From: Poa pratensis
Taxonomy: Eukaryota > Streptophyta > Magnoliopsida > Poales > Poaceae
Assembly: GCA_947311845.1 (NCBI GenBank)
Contig: CAMZMU010000027.1
Span: 75,993,445 to 76,057,444, forward strand
Reading direction: 5' to 3'
DNA: 64,000 nt
Every line of letters begins with the position of its first letter. Position 1 is the first letter of the stretch. Both the position numbers and the translations under genes were made by a program. The notes beneath the pieces were generated by a model that was not told the DNA's origin, made no database searches, and was given only the letters and a program-made list of their open reading frames with translations. Positions 1-11,707 of this stretch are shown here, one piece after another.

Positions 1-1496
1 AAAAACCCTAATCTTTCGGTTCGTCCTTTGCTGGAAGAACAGGGCCCATAAGTTGCGCTTGATAGCAATCAACCAATGTCCTCGCATGATCGAATGTATC
101 GTCAAGATTCGACTGGGACAAGGACGATCCAGGCGCGGGTGGACGTAGCTGCAAATTTGGACGTTTACTTCGGAGATATGCCATGGTCGCGTTGGCGCCA
201 TCCACAAGCTTCTGGGTGATAAAGCCTCGAATGGAACCTGTTGACCAGAAGAGCTCGAGTAATGCGTGAATTCCTTGAGGTTGCGGCCTAGCTGGAAAAA
301 GCATCTGGTTGATTCGACTGAAGGCCGACCTCTCCGTCAAAAGTGGTCCAGAGTGGTCAAATCAAGTCTAAACTGCGTCGTTGTTCGGTCAGCTCTGCAC
401 AAATGGGCCCACCTGTGTGTCACGTCCTATCCATCGCAGCATAACGCACGCCACGCGTGTCAGGAACCGCAGTCGAAATAAACGTCATTCCTGACGTCAT
501 TCAAGCATCTGTTCAGAAATACATTCGAGTCTGCCCAATGCATATTGGTCACTCGATTGGCTTGTTTAGTTTGGGTGTGACAAATCCTTCTCAAGGCAAA
601 ATTGGTCACTCGATCATTCCTTCGACTAAGTCATATAACTCCCATCGGGAGCATATTCAAAAAAATCTTCGACTGAAGATGCTCAAGTCAATGATTGAGA
701 TTATCCTCCATTTACAAGTAATACAGCATAATCTCGGGGGCTACTCCCATCGGGAGCACTGTCATGCACCCGATAGAATTACGGCACAAAATTATTCGAT
801 TAACATATGCAGAGTAAGAGGATTTTTGAGATTATCCTCCATTGCAAAGCAATGAAGCACAATCTCGGGGGCTACTCCCATCGGGAGCACTGTCGCGCAC
901 CCGATAGCATAACAACAAATATCAGTCGACAAAGGGCACGACTCGTCCAACAAAGTTCAGAAATCATACTCGAAACATTCTCGAGTTGCGTCCATCGCAA
1001 ATACCTCGGATGCTGCACGCATAGTGCAAAGGTAAGACCCGCCGAACTTTTGAGCTGGGCTAAGGACCGTTCCAGCAACGTCAATCCTTATACTTTCCGT
1101 GTCAGCAGACATGATGAAAAATCCCGACGGATGCATTGGGTAAAATTCAAAGCTATACTGCAGATAGACTCAGTAAGACCTCAAGCGGCCTAGTCGAATC
1201 TGACCAGTTTGTTCCAGATTCGAGTCTGGGGACTTGAGTTTGATTGAAAGCTAGTAAGGTCTTACCCAAATGTGTAGTTAACCAGTCCCGATCCGTCGAG
1301 TGTACTGGGCCTGCTAAGCTATTATCTCTTGATCATCATAATCAAAAACCACAGTCGATGAAATTCTCGACATAGCCAACATGTGCTACTCATACAGGAA
1401 TTCCAAATTATATATACAGAATACAAAGCATATGACGTGCACTTACGAAAGAGTCCATGCCCGATTCTTCGAGTCAGCCAAGTACTCGGGGGCTAC
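1..1496 (+). mobile_element. Degenerate 3' internal part of a gypsy-type LTR retrotransposon
   Basis: This stretch has no convincing gene. It holds several copies of a motif built on CTCGGGGGCTACTCCCATCGG, a kind of sequence I associate with the non-coding 3' internal region of Triticeae gypsy elements. It ends in a purine-rich tract, ACTCGGGGGCTAC, immediately before a TG that looks like an LTR start at 1497. The short open frames here do not begin with ATG or are not conserved in character, so I treat them as chance. The 5' part of the element lies outside the window. Family name not assigned. Confidence 0.55.
697..907 (+). repeat. Imperfect tandem pair, about 80 bp per unit
   Basis: Two similar blocks occupy 697-776 and 828-907. 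Each begins GAGATTATCCTCCATT and ends GCACCCGATAG, and each contains the CTCGGGGGCTACTCCCATCG motif. A weaker third copy of the CCCATCGGGAGCA part lies near 641-655. They belong to the gypsy internal region around them. Confidence 0.7.
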
Positions 1497-1830
1497 TGAC
1501 ATGGGTATATATCTCGGGTACCCTACCCTGAGGGTACTTGGTGCACGTGACGACTAAAGGCCCAATGGCGAAGAGACTACTCGAAGCCCAAGGCAAGAGG
1601 CCCAAGGAGATGGAGTACCCTCCAAGATTAGACATAGGTATAGTCGGTTTAGACTTTCCTTATGTGTAAACTAGGTCGGTTACAAACTCCCGAGACCCAG
1701 CCTATTTAAAGGCAATCACTACTCCTTGCATAGCTTCGATTATAAGATTTCCTCTTGTCTAATGATCACTTATAGCTTTGTGAGACTTTCTTCCATTGGC
1801 CTTCCAAACCTCCATTAACGTTCTTTTTGC
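1497..1830 (+). repeat. Partial gypsy 3' LTR
   Basis: The LTR appears to start with TGACATGGG directly after a polypurine tract. A TATA-like TATTTAAAG near 1704 and a pyrimidine-rich stretch follow, as expected of an LTR promoter. No matching CA end is seen. The sequence passes around 1830 into the internal end of another element, so the LTR is probably truncated by it. The right boundary is approximate. Confidence 0.45.
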
Positions 1831-2269
1831 CATGACATCCTGGTGCCAATACTAAATGCTTACGCTCACCGGTTGAGTAGGCTTCGAAACAGTTGATTCA
1901 TGACGTTCATGTTTATTTTTACTTGACTGGATCCGTTCTCAATGTTGTGAAAAATTGCTTGATGCTTAGAATTGAAGGATAGAACTCCTACACTGGATAC
2001 TTAAAACATCTATAATGAACCTTGTACGGTTTCATGTCTTTAAAGCAATCATTCATGAAAACTTTTAGCTTGTTTAACTATCTTGCTTTATTATCTCTTA
2101 TTTGATATCAATTATAGACATTTGCCTTGAATAATTTGATCTCAGTTCATTTACATGTGCCTTACAATATTATTTGATCAAGATTATGTTGGTAGCATGT
2201 CACCTAAAAAATTATATTGTTTTATCGTTTACCTACTCGAGGACGAGTAGGAACTAAGCTTGGGGATGC
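1831..2269 (+). mobile_element. 3' internal end of a second gypsy element, with polypurine tract
   Basis: Non-coding AT-rich sequence ends in GACGAGTAGGAACTAAGC followed by TTGGGGATGC just before the LTR start at 2270. This arrangement is characteristic of a widespread Triticeae gypsy group. The gag-pol body is missing, so only the 3' end survives. The left boundary is approximate. Confidence 0.7.
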
Positions 2270-3764
2270 TGATACGTCTCAAACGTATTTATAATTTTTA
2301 TGTTTCATGCATGTTTTATATCAATTGCCACATATTTTATATGCACTTTATATCATATTATGACATTTATTGGACTAACTTATTAACAAGATGCCACAGT
2401 GCCAGTTTCTGTTTATTATGTCTGTGCATTGCAGAAAAGGTCCAAAAATGAAAGTGCTCAGAAAAATCTAAAAAAATTACAGAAATTCTAAAACGCCAGA
2501 AAACTCCGGGAGCCAGAAGGACAAGTCTGGGGAGGCCCAGAGCCCCCGCATGCCCCCTCCGCATGGTTTGGGCTTGGCCGCGCCCAGGGTGGTGAGGGCA
2601 CCTCGTGCACCGCCTCGCGACGCCCTTTGGACTATATATTGCCTCCTGACCTAAAACTCACAGAACAATCGATGATTTCCCCAGATAAGTTCCAGAGCTC
2701 CGCCGCCATCCGAAACCAAGTTTCGGGGTCAGAAGTTCCTGTTCTGGCACCCTGCCGGGACGGGGATTGACCCCCGGAGCCTTCTCCATCGACGCCCCCA
2801 TCTCCATCATGCTCCGTGAGTAGTTCCCCATGGATCACGGGTTCTAGTAGTAGCTAGTTGATACTCTCTCTCCCATGTACTTCAATACAATGATCTCATG
2901 AGCTGACTTACATGATTGAGATCCATATGATGTAATCGGTGTTGTGTTTGTTGGGATCCGATGAATTGTTACATTATGATCAGTCTATCCATCAAAGTTT
3001 GTGAATTATTGTTGCTGCAATCTTGTTGTGTTTAATGCTTGTCACTAGTGCACGAGTGGCATGATCTTAGATTTAAGCTCTATAATTATTATTTAGATTG
3101 TATCTACAAGTTGTTTGCACATGTCTTTGTCCGGAACCCGAGGCCCCGGAGTGACAAAAATTGGAATAACCGGAGGGGATGGTTCTGATATGAGGATCAC
3201 ATGTTTTCACCAAGTGTTAATGCTTTGCTCCGGTGCTCTATTAAAAGGAGTACCTTAATTACCAGTAGTTTCCCTTGAGGCCCCGCTGCAAACGGTCTGG
3301 TAGGACAAAAGATGTTATGCAAGTTTCTCATTGCGAGCACGTATGACTATATATGGAAAACATGCCTACATGATTGATAGACTGGATGTTCTGTCTTAAT
3401 GCTATTTCAATTCTGTCAATTGCCCAACTGTAATTTGTTCACCCAACACTTGTTCTTGGAGAGTTACCACTAGTGTAGATAGCTGGGAACCCCGGTCCAT
3501 CTGTAATCATTATTGCTTTCCCGTCAACTCCATGCAAGCAACTATTTTCTGGTGCCATTGTCTCTGTGTTACTGTTACTATTGCTCTCATATTACTGCTG
3601 CTTTCACATCACCCTGTTACTAGTGCTTTTCCAGGTGCAGCTGAATTGACAACTCCGCTGTTAAGTCTTATAAGTATTCTTTGTCTCCCCTTGTGTCGAA
3701 TCAATAAATTTGGGTTTTACTTCCCTCGAAGACTGTTGCGATCACCTATACTTGTGGGTCATCA
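2270..3764 (+). repeat. Complete gypsy 3' LTR, about 1.5 kb
   Basis: The LTR runs from TGATACGTCTCAAACG to CTTGTGGGTCATCA, so it has TG and CA ends and follows a polypurine tract. I recognise both ends as those of a common Triticeae gypsy LTR group. The 5' LTR and the coding body are absent, so the target duplication cannot be checked. Nothing inside looks like a host gene. Confidence 0.8.
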
Positions 3765-4190
3765 GGGGTGCCGGATATCGGGGCGGACATGGCCCTGACA
3801 GGGCTGGCCCGCCCGTCATTGAGATAGCCCCTGCGCCCGTGTTAACTTGGGCTGTGCAGGAGGCCGTTCCGCCGCGTTTAATGGTGAGGCGACGAGACGG
3901 CGGCTCGCCTGTCAGCACGCCTCGCAATAACGCCGCTTCCGTTCCCCTAGCGGGTGCAGAGCGAAGCGATGCGTCGCAATAACGTCGCGCCCGTTCCCAT
4001 GGCGCAGACGGAAGCGACGCGTGCTGAAATCGCAGCGGCTGCCCGCGACGCCCTGCACACGCGTCATCGGCGTCAATGCGTGCCCAGGCGAACCGGTGGC
4101 CGCGTTAATGCAAGCCACCCAACCCCGCGCCTCCGGCCGCCTTTAAAACCTGGTGCGTCCGGAAGAACCAACATAATCTTGATCAAATAA
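3765..4190 (+). other. GC-rich unassigned sequence after the LTR
   Basis: A sharp rise in GC marks the flank of the LTR. Short frames exist on both strands, but none shows a domain, a convincing start or a codon pattern of a gene. It holds two near copies of a short motif around CGCAATAACG (3920s and 3970s). It could be a fragment of an older element or of a promoter. I see nothing firm. Confidence 0.4.
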
Positions 4191-4644
4191 TATTGATTGC
4201 TAGAGACTGATAATGGCAAAGTTGTCCGGAAGGCACATTTAAAAGTGAAGATATCCCTGTTTGTTTCTTTTTGTTACATTGTTTCATTACATCCATGCGA
4301 AATGAATGTGCTCTTCGGTTCAAGAAAAAATTAAAAACTAGTTCTGTGTATCATGCTAATGCTTGGAAAAGAAACTGCATCTTCATCGAATTAATTCTTC
4401 TGATGATGTAAGTGTTAAACAATTATGGTATACTGTTATTTGTATATTATCTATAAGATATTTAAACTGAACCTGATCTGCTTGGATGCGGATATGCTTC
4501 TGTCGATTTATGATAACAGAATCTAGGTTTTTTCATAGATTAACTGTGATGCTGTTAAGTGAGCACTGCGACTTGAATATAAGCCAAAAATAAAAGGTCT
4601 AGCACTTGCGAAGCAGGTGGTCTGTAAGTGAAGCAAGGGCTGTG

Positions 4645-5395
4645 AACTCATACACCAGTAGCCATTTTTTTTCCTGCGCAATATCCTACTAAGCTTACCA
4701 GGTTTATGGCGCAAGACTCTGAAATATGTTCATGCATCATGAAAAATGAAAGCAGTGAGCAATTTATTACAAGAAAGCAAGATTGTGTCTGAAGAATGTT
4801 CGTCATTAAGTTGTTTTTAACCTATATTTATAAGTCATTGTTGCATCTTTAGAGGCGGCCCTTATAGACCTGAGGTAGTAAGCCCCCCCTCCGACGGAAG
4901 TCTGTTGAAGTGAAAAAAAAAAATTCTGGGTGGCTGTTGCTGCCTCACAGGATGGGAATGCAGTTATGGCCATGGCAAAAATTTCGGCAGGTTCACCGTT
5001 TGCTGTTAAATATTTCAGATGATTGCTCATGTTTTGGAGATACAGATGATAGCTCGTTCAAGTCTGCAAGGTGTTCTGTAGCATTTGTGAAGAGAGAGCT
5101 CTCCCTTTTGTGCTTACTCGGAGGATCTAGATGCTACTTGCACCAAATTTCAAACCTTACTTTGCTACAGTAGGCTGCAGTCATCCATAAATATCATTTT
5201 GATCTCTCATGAATTATGTTCAGAACTGAGCATGCGTTACAGGGATAAGGCAGTTTCGATTTAGACAAGTATACTCAGATATCCAGAAAAGGGACTAGTG
5301 TGACAGAAGGGTGTCACTTTTCCCTGAACAGATATACAGTGCAGGATCTGTATGTAGAGATAACTATTGAACAATTTGATTGATTGCTTCACTAC
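4645..5395 (+). repeat. Dispersed duplicate, partner of 12992-13765
   Basis: The block is paralogous to 12992-13765 in the same orientation, with many small indels and substitutions. The restorer-like PPR gene lies between the two copies. Confidence 0.6.
4806..5030 (-). pseudogene. Degenerate receptor-like cytoplasmic kinase fragment, copy 1
   Basis: This frame alone is unrecognisable. It lies inside a block (about 4645-5395) that aligns along its length with 12992-13765, where a kinase N-lobe is still readable. Shared landmarks, in order, are CATACACCAGTAGCC, AATATCCTACTAAGCTTAC, ATTTCAGATGATT, a GGATCTAGAT box and a stretch around GGGTGTCA. The kinase character of copy 1 is therefore inferred from copy 2. 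Here the glycine-loop region has decayed and no catalytic part remains. Both copies lack the rest of the kinase domain, so they were probably fragments before they were duplicated. Confidence 0.4.
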
Positions 5396-5461
5396 AAAAA
5401 GCAGTTACATGGATGAAGACAACATGGTGAGAACTGCAAATCACGTCGCTGGCTGTGATGG

Positions 5462-5695
5462 AGTCGGTTTGGTCTGGTCTTGATGAAAAACGTAGATGGT
5501 TTTTGGTTTGGGGTTGGAAGGTGCTGCTCATTTCTGATGGTGTTAAGTTCGCTTCTTATAAGTAGTGTAAATCATTGTGTTTTCTCACTTGTGGCTGGGT
5601 TAGGCTTTTTCCGCGTATATTTTTTCTTGCAATATGCAAAAAAACCGGCAGTTGTCAGTCGGCTTGGTCTGGTGTTGGTGAAAAACGTAGACGGT
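5462..5695 (+). repeat. Short direct repeat, about 39 bp, two copies
   Basis: 5462-5500 and 5657-5695 are close copies, sharing AGTCGG, TTGGTCTGGT and GAAAAACGTAGA in order. They indicate a local duplication in this otherwise gene-free stretch. Confidence 0.6.
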
Positions 5696-5847
5696 ACTGC
5701 TAACCGACTGGGTTAGGTTGGGGGTGCTGCAGTTGTGAGTCTGCAACGACGCCTTTAAATTGGAGGGAAAGGGCGCCTACATACATAAACTGAAATTGTA
5801 GCACTGCTTTCTTCGTCTTCTATCGCCGCCGTTGTGATGGGGAGCAC

Positions 5848-6073
5848 ATGATCATCATCATCCTCGTCGTCGTCCCACTCATCGAGGAGATCGTCAAGAC
5901 GCACCTCTACGGCAGCGTCGGGTGCGTGAAGAAGTTCACCAGGACGTGCGACCCCGACTGGGGGTACACGCAGTGGAGGTGTGCGCCAAGGCCTTGGAGT
6001 GGAGGAGTTGCGCAGGTGCATGCAGGCCAACGCCGTCCTGTACGAGCAGCTGGCGCGACCCAAGCACAAATAA
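5848..6073 (+). pseudogene. Frameshifted small gene ruin, possibly GCK-domain-like
   Basis: The stretch is GC-rich and coding-like but spread over three frames. The frame starting at 5848 gives a cysteine-bearing segment (GSVGCVKKFTRTC). A second frame carries VEVCAKALEW. The frame ending in TAA at 6071-6073 gives EELRRCMQANAVLYEQLARP. Read across the frames, the order and the ending, a Cys-Met followed by a short helix and tyrosine, recall the small plant GCK domain. That assignment is tentative and rests on memory of the family. At least two frameshifts would be needed, so I call it a pseudogene. The promoter and N-terminus were not found. Confidence 0.35.
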
Positions 6074-7630
6074 TTCATTCACTAGAAGGGAAAGGCGCAT
6101 GTTGCTGCGCCAGTCTTTATTCAATGCAAAGCGAAAAATAAAACTTACATATAGGCCGTTGTGCTATGTGCTAAAATGTCTGTCATATCATTGTAATGTA
6201 TCCAACACATCTATGCCAATGCGGTTGCAGTGTTTCTATGCAGTGAAGACAACTTCTGTCATTTCTTTAATTTCTATGCATGCTAAACCAAATCTGCAGC
6301 TATTGTATGAATTGACGGCAACAAAAATTGCATGTGCATGACAAACTTGCATGAACCATTAAGACATACTTCACCAGCCACCAGGACACGACAATATGCG
6401 CTACTTCAGATGTATACATACAAGGGAATACAAACATGCACACATCAAGGAACACTTGCATCAACCATCAGCCATTTCAGAAAAAAACTTACAGAGAGCA
6501 GGTGAATGGAAAGCTGTAGCAATACACAACAAGTTGTTGATAAGGTGAAGTAAAATATGTAAGATACAGTGGACATGTCAGATATGAAAATTTTGTGACC
6601 AGCTGCCAACAAAACTAAGGTGTGTAACCGTCTCACGACAAAATACAAGGTCATTAGCAACATACAAACTCCACATATCTTTCTAACTTAATTCAAACCA
6701 CTGAAGATGGTTCCCTTTGTACCAAGCGTAGGCTCTGTTATTTGGGTAACAGTAGTAAAACACAAATAACATGCTTCGTTAAGGATGAATGAAAAGCATA
6801 AAGCATTGTAAAATGGGTTGAGGATAATTCCGTGAAGACTTATTAATCCCAATAACAATGTTATGTATCCAAACACCAAGCAAAGGCCAAATAGTTTTTG
6901 AACATCATTGCCTTGTTTGTACTTCATTCAGTCAAACTGAGGCTTGTGCCGACAAAGTTAGTGTTGCGCCGATATTCTAGAGAAATGCACTCGAAATTTT
7001 CTCTTGATTTGTTTTCCTTAGAACCTTCTAAAAATATTTGACATAATAAAACTAGTATATAAAACATGGGAAAAATGAAAGGCACCTTGAAACAATGCAT
7101 ACTTAGATTAACTAAGATAGGCACAATGTTAAAAAAAACATCCATATACCTCAAAGGCGTTACTCAAAGATCACACTCATAGACCAACAAGTTTCTAGGA
7201 TTATGAAACGCAGGGAGAGTATCCTAATGGTGCAGACTGCAGAGTAAGCGTTTCCGAACAATGTTCATAAAGCACCCTCTACCTCAAAGCTGTCACTCAG
7301 ATCACATTCATTGAGAAACAAGGTTCCAAGATTATGAAATATTGCAAAAATATACAATCCGCATGAATCATCAAATGGAAAGGAGGAATCGACACATCGC
7401 CAAGTGCAAACTATGTACACAAGCTATAAAATATAGAGAATTTGGTTATCCAATCTGCAGGTAGAAAATGATAAGCAAATTTATCATGTTTCCTCTCTTT
7501 TTTCTAGTCCACTGTTTCGTCTTTGGGCTATCTTTCCATTCTTCCCCTTAACTTTTTTTTAGAACACGCACTGTGTGTCGTTGTATTAAGCTCGAAATGA
7601 AAGAACACCTTCAGAGACAATTAGAAGCCC
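6074..7630 (+). other. Gene-free AT-rich sequence
   Basis: No frame with coding character was seen. The end, from about 7552, has a run of T followed by AGAACACGCACTGTGTGTCG, which resembles the antisense poly(A) end of a retroposon, but no target duplication could be paired with it. Confidence 0.5.
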
Positions 7631-7633
7631 TTA

Positions 7634-7906
7634 GACTAGCCATAGTGGGAGTATCATAAGGAGTATCATGCATGCCATGTTGCCAAAAAGATGATGTGAC
7701 ACTGAAATTAATGAGGTGAGAGATGATAGTGGTATCATAGGTAGATACCGTAACATAACGGATTTCAAGACAAGATGAGTGTAGAACCTAATAAATGTAC
7801 TAGTATATGATACCACACATATGTTACTCCCCACTATGAAAGCAGTAACATAGACTAGTATCATATGCATGTTACTGGTATATGATACTCCACACTATGG
7901 CTAGTC
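7634..7906 (+). mobile_element. Tourist-like (PIF/Harbinger) MITE
   Basis: The 273-bp element has terminal inverted repeats starting GACTAGCCATAGTGGGAG and ending in its near reverse complement, CTCCACACTATGGCTAGTC. It is flanked on both sides by TTA (7631-7633 and 7907-7909), the target duplication expected of Harbinger-type elements. It has no coding capacity. Confidence 0.85.
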
Positions 7907-7909
7907 TTA

Positions 7910-9238
7910 GTTAAAAGAACCTAATCCAAGTTAGCTCTGCGCCTCTGCCCCATAAGCGAAATGGGCTGGATCCTCCATAGACACGAAGCACACTTCACGA
8001 AATACATGTCGTACAAGGAAATACATTTCACAGGGTACACTGGATGAAATATATGAAGTATACTATAACCAACGTACAATGAAATACAAGTATACATAAA
8101 ATCAAAGTATGTACAAGTATATCAAAAATCGAATTACAATTACACTAAGAACTGAAACACCATCAAGCACAACTATATAAATACCGAAATACAGGTACAC
8201 TAAAAATTGAAGTGCTCCGAAGTGCAAGTATAATAGTTTTTTGAAATACGAACAAATTTTTTCATCAAAACCTATCAATGTGAAACCTAGTTTTCGACAA
8301 TCTTGACGCGAGCAACATAATGGTTAAAGCGGTTCGTAATTTTGACGAACAGTTATAAAATTGTTTATTTTAAATTTTATTTCTCTAAAAAAAAGCAAAA
8401 ACCGCACAGTGTCCCTCTCTGACACATCCTCACCTCAATTATCTTCTTCTTGTGACAAGTGAAGATTAGAGAAACGTTTCTCTGCTCTTTACGACAAGTG
8501 GCTAGTACGAAGATGCCAGAGACTCCACTTCGAAAGGTCAGGTTTTTTTAGTGATTAGCAAAGAAACTTTATTCCCTAAAATGACAATTTTTTTAGATTT
8601 CTGGAGCAGCAATTTCAACATATGTGTGCCGGTTGGATTAGCACCAATTTTTAGTGATTAGCACTAATTTCAGAAGAAAAGCATAAAATGTGCAAGGTGG
8701 GGATCGGATGTAATCATGTAAACACACCTTTTATTGATCATCTCATAATTTGAGTATTCAAACATTTATATTAAAATATTACTATTTATATCTCATTATT
8801 CTCAGTTGGAAAGATTGGCGATGCCTTGATTTAAACCTTGCAGACTTGTTATACTTGAGCATGTTAAACAAGACAAGAAGCCAGAATCATGTTAACACCT
8901 GCACCGTCGACAGAACGCAACTTCTCCACCTCAGTCACTAGCGGGTTTCGCCTCAAATCACCAGCGTCCAGCAGGATGCCGGAGACCGGAGGAATCATGG
9001 AGGGCTTGCTGCCGAAGGAGGCGACGCAGGGGTGAGCGACGGAGGAGCAGGCAGGATCCTGACGCGGCGGAATTCACTCCGCACGGAGCCGTGAGCTTGT
9101 AGGAAGACATCATCGCCCCGTCTCGCCGGCAAGGAGCTCGCCGCGCCCCCAGGCGTGTCTCGCCGCGCTGAGCCTCAGGGTTGGCAGTACGCGGCTCTGA
9201 GCCTCGGGTTTGGCTGGGCGATCGCGGTTGGGGAGATC
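7910..9238 (+). other. Flank upstream of the PPR gene
   Basis: Mostly AT-rich with no supported gene up to about 8940. From there GC rises into the presumed 5' untranslated region of the PPR gene. The reading frame of that gene is open back to about 9155, but there is no ATG before 9239. Confidence 0.5.
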
Positions 9239-11707
9239 ATGGCGATGCCTCGGCTCTACTCCACCACGCCGATGTCCCGCATCCGCCTCCGCCGCCACCA
9301 CCTCTCCTCCTCCACCTCTTCGCCCTCGCGCTGCTGGTCTCCTCGCGCCGCCTTTGCCGCGGCCACGAACCGCGTCCGCGCTGGGACGTTCAGCCGGGAA
9401 GATGCACACCACCTGTTTGATGAATTGCTTCGGCAGGCCACTCCGGTCCCCGGTCGCTCCCTGAACGGCTTCCTCGCCGCCCTCGCACGTGCGCCGGACT
9501 CCGCAGCCTGCAGAGATGGCCCCGCCCTCGCCCTCGGTCTCTTCAACCGTGTCTGCCGAGAAGAAGCCGGCCTGCGGGTGGTGTCACCCACAATCTTCAC
9601 GTACGGCGTTCTCATGAACTGCTGCTGTCGTGCCCGTCGTCCAGAACTTGGGCTTGACTTTTTCGTCCGTCTTGTCAGGACGGGTATGAAGATAGACGAG
9701 ATCGTCGCCAACACACTCCTCAAGTGCCTCTGCCACGCGAAACAGATTGACGAGGCTGTCAACGTGCTGCTCCATAAGATGTCTGAGCTCGGTTGTGAGC
9801 CAAATATTTCCTCATACTCCATTGTCCTGAAGAGCTTATGTGACGACAGGAGGAGCCAGCAAGCGCTTGACCTGCTTCAGGTGATGGTGAAAGAAGGAGG
9901 TGCCTGCTTCCCCGACGTGGTGGCATATAGCACGGTCATCCACGGGTTCTTTAAGGAAGGAGAAACAGGCCAGGCATGCAAGCTATTCCATGACATGACA
10001 CACCAAGGGATCGTGCCAGATGTGGTGACGTATAACTTGATTATTGATGCGCTATGCAAGGCTAGAGCAATGGACAAGGCAGAGTTGGTCCTTCGGCAGA
10101 TGGCTGATAATGGTGTTCGGCCGAATAAAGTGACATATACTAGCATGATCCATGGATATTCCACTTTGGGAAGGTGGAAGGAGGCAACTAAAATGTTCAG
10201 AGCAATGACAAGCCAGGGTCTTATACCAGAAATTGCTACTTGGAACTCCTTCATGGCCTCCCTTTGCAAGCATAGACGAACCAAAGAAGCTGCAGATATT
10301 TTCGAGTCCATGACTGCCAAGGGCCACAAGCCTGATATCATCTCGTACTCTATTCTTCTCCACGGGTATGCCTCTGAAGGATGCTTTAGTGATATGATAA
10401 ATCTCTATAATTCAATGTCAAGCAATGGCGTTGTAGCCAACTGCCATGTTTTCAATATTTTAATTGATGCATATGCTAAAGGTGGAATGGTGGATGAAGC
10501 TATGCTCATATTTGCCGAAATGCGGGAACAAGGTGTGAGTCCGAATGTATTCACCTATTCAAGTGTAATAGCTGCACTTTGTAGAATGGGCAGGCTTGCT
10601 GATGCTATGGAAAAATTCAGCCAGATGATTTCCATCGGAGTACTTCCAACCATAGTTGTTTATCGTGCCCTAATTCAGGGTTATTGTACACATGGTGATT
10701 TAGGGAAAGCCAAGGAGTTGATTTATGAAATGATGAACAAAGGTATTCCTCGTCCGAATATTGTCTTCTTCAATTCAATAATAAACAGTCTATGCAAAGA
10801 AGGAAGGGTTATGGATGCACACGATGTCCTTAACTTGGTTATAGACATAGGTGAGAGGCCTGATGTCATTACATTTAATTCTCTGGTTGACGGATATTGC
10901 TTAGTCGGCGAGATGAAGAAAGCATCTCAAGTGTTTGATACCATGGTGTCAGTTGGCATTGAGCCAAATGTTATTACATATAATACAGCTGTTAATGGCT
11001 ATTTTAGAAGTGGAAGGACTGATGCTGGGTTAAATCTATACGAACAAATGTTGCATAAGAAAGTGAAACCTACTACTGCTACATATGACATCATACTGGA
11101 TGGGTTGTTTCGTGCTAGGCAAACTGTTGCTGCAAAAAAGAAGTTCAATGAGATGATCGAACGTGGAATAACAGTGAACATTTCCACATACAGTATAATT
11201 CTTGGAGGACTTTGTAGAAATAATTGCACCGACGAGGCAATCGTCCTGTTCCAAAAATTTGGTTCAATGAATACGCAGTTCAGTATTACAATAGTCAATA
11301 CCATGATTAATGCAATGTACAAGGTTCGGAGAAGAAAAGAAGCTATGGATTTGTTTGCTTCATTACCAGCCAGTGGATTGTTACCTAATGCTTCTACTTA
11401 TGGAGTTATGATACACAATCTTCTAAAAGAAGGATCAATGGAAGAAGCTGACAGTATGTTCTCATCAATGGAGAAGAGTGGCTGTGCTCCGAGCTCTCGC
11501 CTTTTAAATGAAATCATTAGAATATTATTGGAAAAAGGTGAGATAATCAAGGCTGGAAATTATCTGTCTAAAGTTGATGGAAAGAGCATTTCACTTGAAG
11601 CTTCAACTACTTCATTTTTTATATGTCTCTTTTCAAATAAAGGAAAATATCGAGAACAAATAAAATTGCTCCCTGCAAAGTACCAATTTTTCGATGAAGT
11701 CTGTTGA
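9239..11707 (+). CDS. Restorer-of-fertility-like P-class PPR protein
   Basis: An uninterrupted 822-residue protein. The N-terminus is rich in Arg, Ser and Ala with few acids, as in a mitochondrial targeting peptide, although this is inferred. From about residue 116 to 780 it is a near-continuous run of about 18 P-type PPR motifs of 35-37 residues plus one partial. Many start in the style VVTYN or VITYN and end GxxPN or GxxPD. There is no E, DYW or SMR domain. The C-terminus ([17 protein letters not shown]) resembles cereal restorer-like proteins such as rice Rf1. The family binds organellar RNA one base per repeat and often promotes processing of mitochondrial transcripts. The first ATG in frame is 9239, with another two codons later. 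The longer frame begins at a GTG. No intron is needed in the coding part. Confidence 0.93.
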   Translation: MAMPRLYSTTPMSRIRLRRHHLSSSTSSPSRCWSPRAAFAAATNRVRAGTFSREDAHHLFDELLRQATPVPGRSLNGFLAALARAPDSAACRDGPALALGLFNRVCREEAGLRVVSPTIFTYGVLMNCCCRARRPELGLDFFVRLVRTGMKIDEIVANTLLKCLCHAKQIDEAVNVLLHKMSELGCEPNISSYSIVLKSLCDDRRSQQALDLLQVMVKEGGACFPDVVAYSTVIHGFFKEGETGQACKLFHDMTHQGIVPDVVTYNLIIDALCKARAMDKAELVLRQMADNGVRPNKVTYTSMIHGYSTLGRWKEATKMFRAMTSQGLIPEIATWNSFMASLCKHRRTKEAADIFESMTAKGHKPDIISYSILLHGYASEGCFSDMINLYNSMSSNGVVANCHVFNILIDAYAKGGMVDEAMLIFAEMREQGVSPNVFTYSSVIAALCRMGRLADAMEKFSQMISIGVLPTIVVYRALIQGYCTHGDLGKAKELIYEMMNKGIPRPNIVFFNSIINSLCKEGRVMDAHDVLNLVIDIGERPDVITFNSLVDGYCLVGEMKKASQVFDTMVSVGIEPNVITYNTAVNGYFRSGRTDAGLNLYEQMLHKKVKPTTATYDIILDGLFRARQTVAAKKKFNEMIERGITVNISTYSIILGGLCRNNCTDEAIVLFQKFGSMNTQFSITIVNTMINAMYKVRRRKEAMDLFASLPASGLLPNASTYGVMIHNLLKEGSMEEADSMFSSMEKSGCAPSSRLLNEIIRILLEKGEIIKAGNYLSKVDGKSISLEASTTSFFICLFSNKGKYREQIKLLPAKYQFFDEVC

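Noticed and set aside
1..20. AACCCTAA word at the window start as a telomere repeat
   Set aside because: Only one copy is present, with no tandem repetition.
8..340. 110-codon minus frame at the window edge
   Set aside because: It begins with TTG, and its content is not recognisable as a retroelement or host protein.
5389..5399. CACTACAAAAA as a CACTA transposon end
   Set aside because: The word occurs within the duplicated kinase block, and no inverted partner was found.
9155..9238. N-terminal extension of the PPR protein
   Set aside because: The extended frame begins at GTG. The first ATG in frame is 9239, and the protein from there has a typical targeting-peptide composition.
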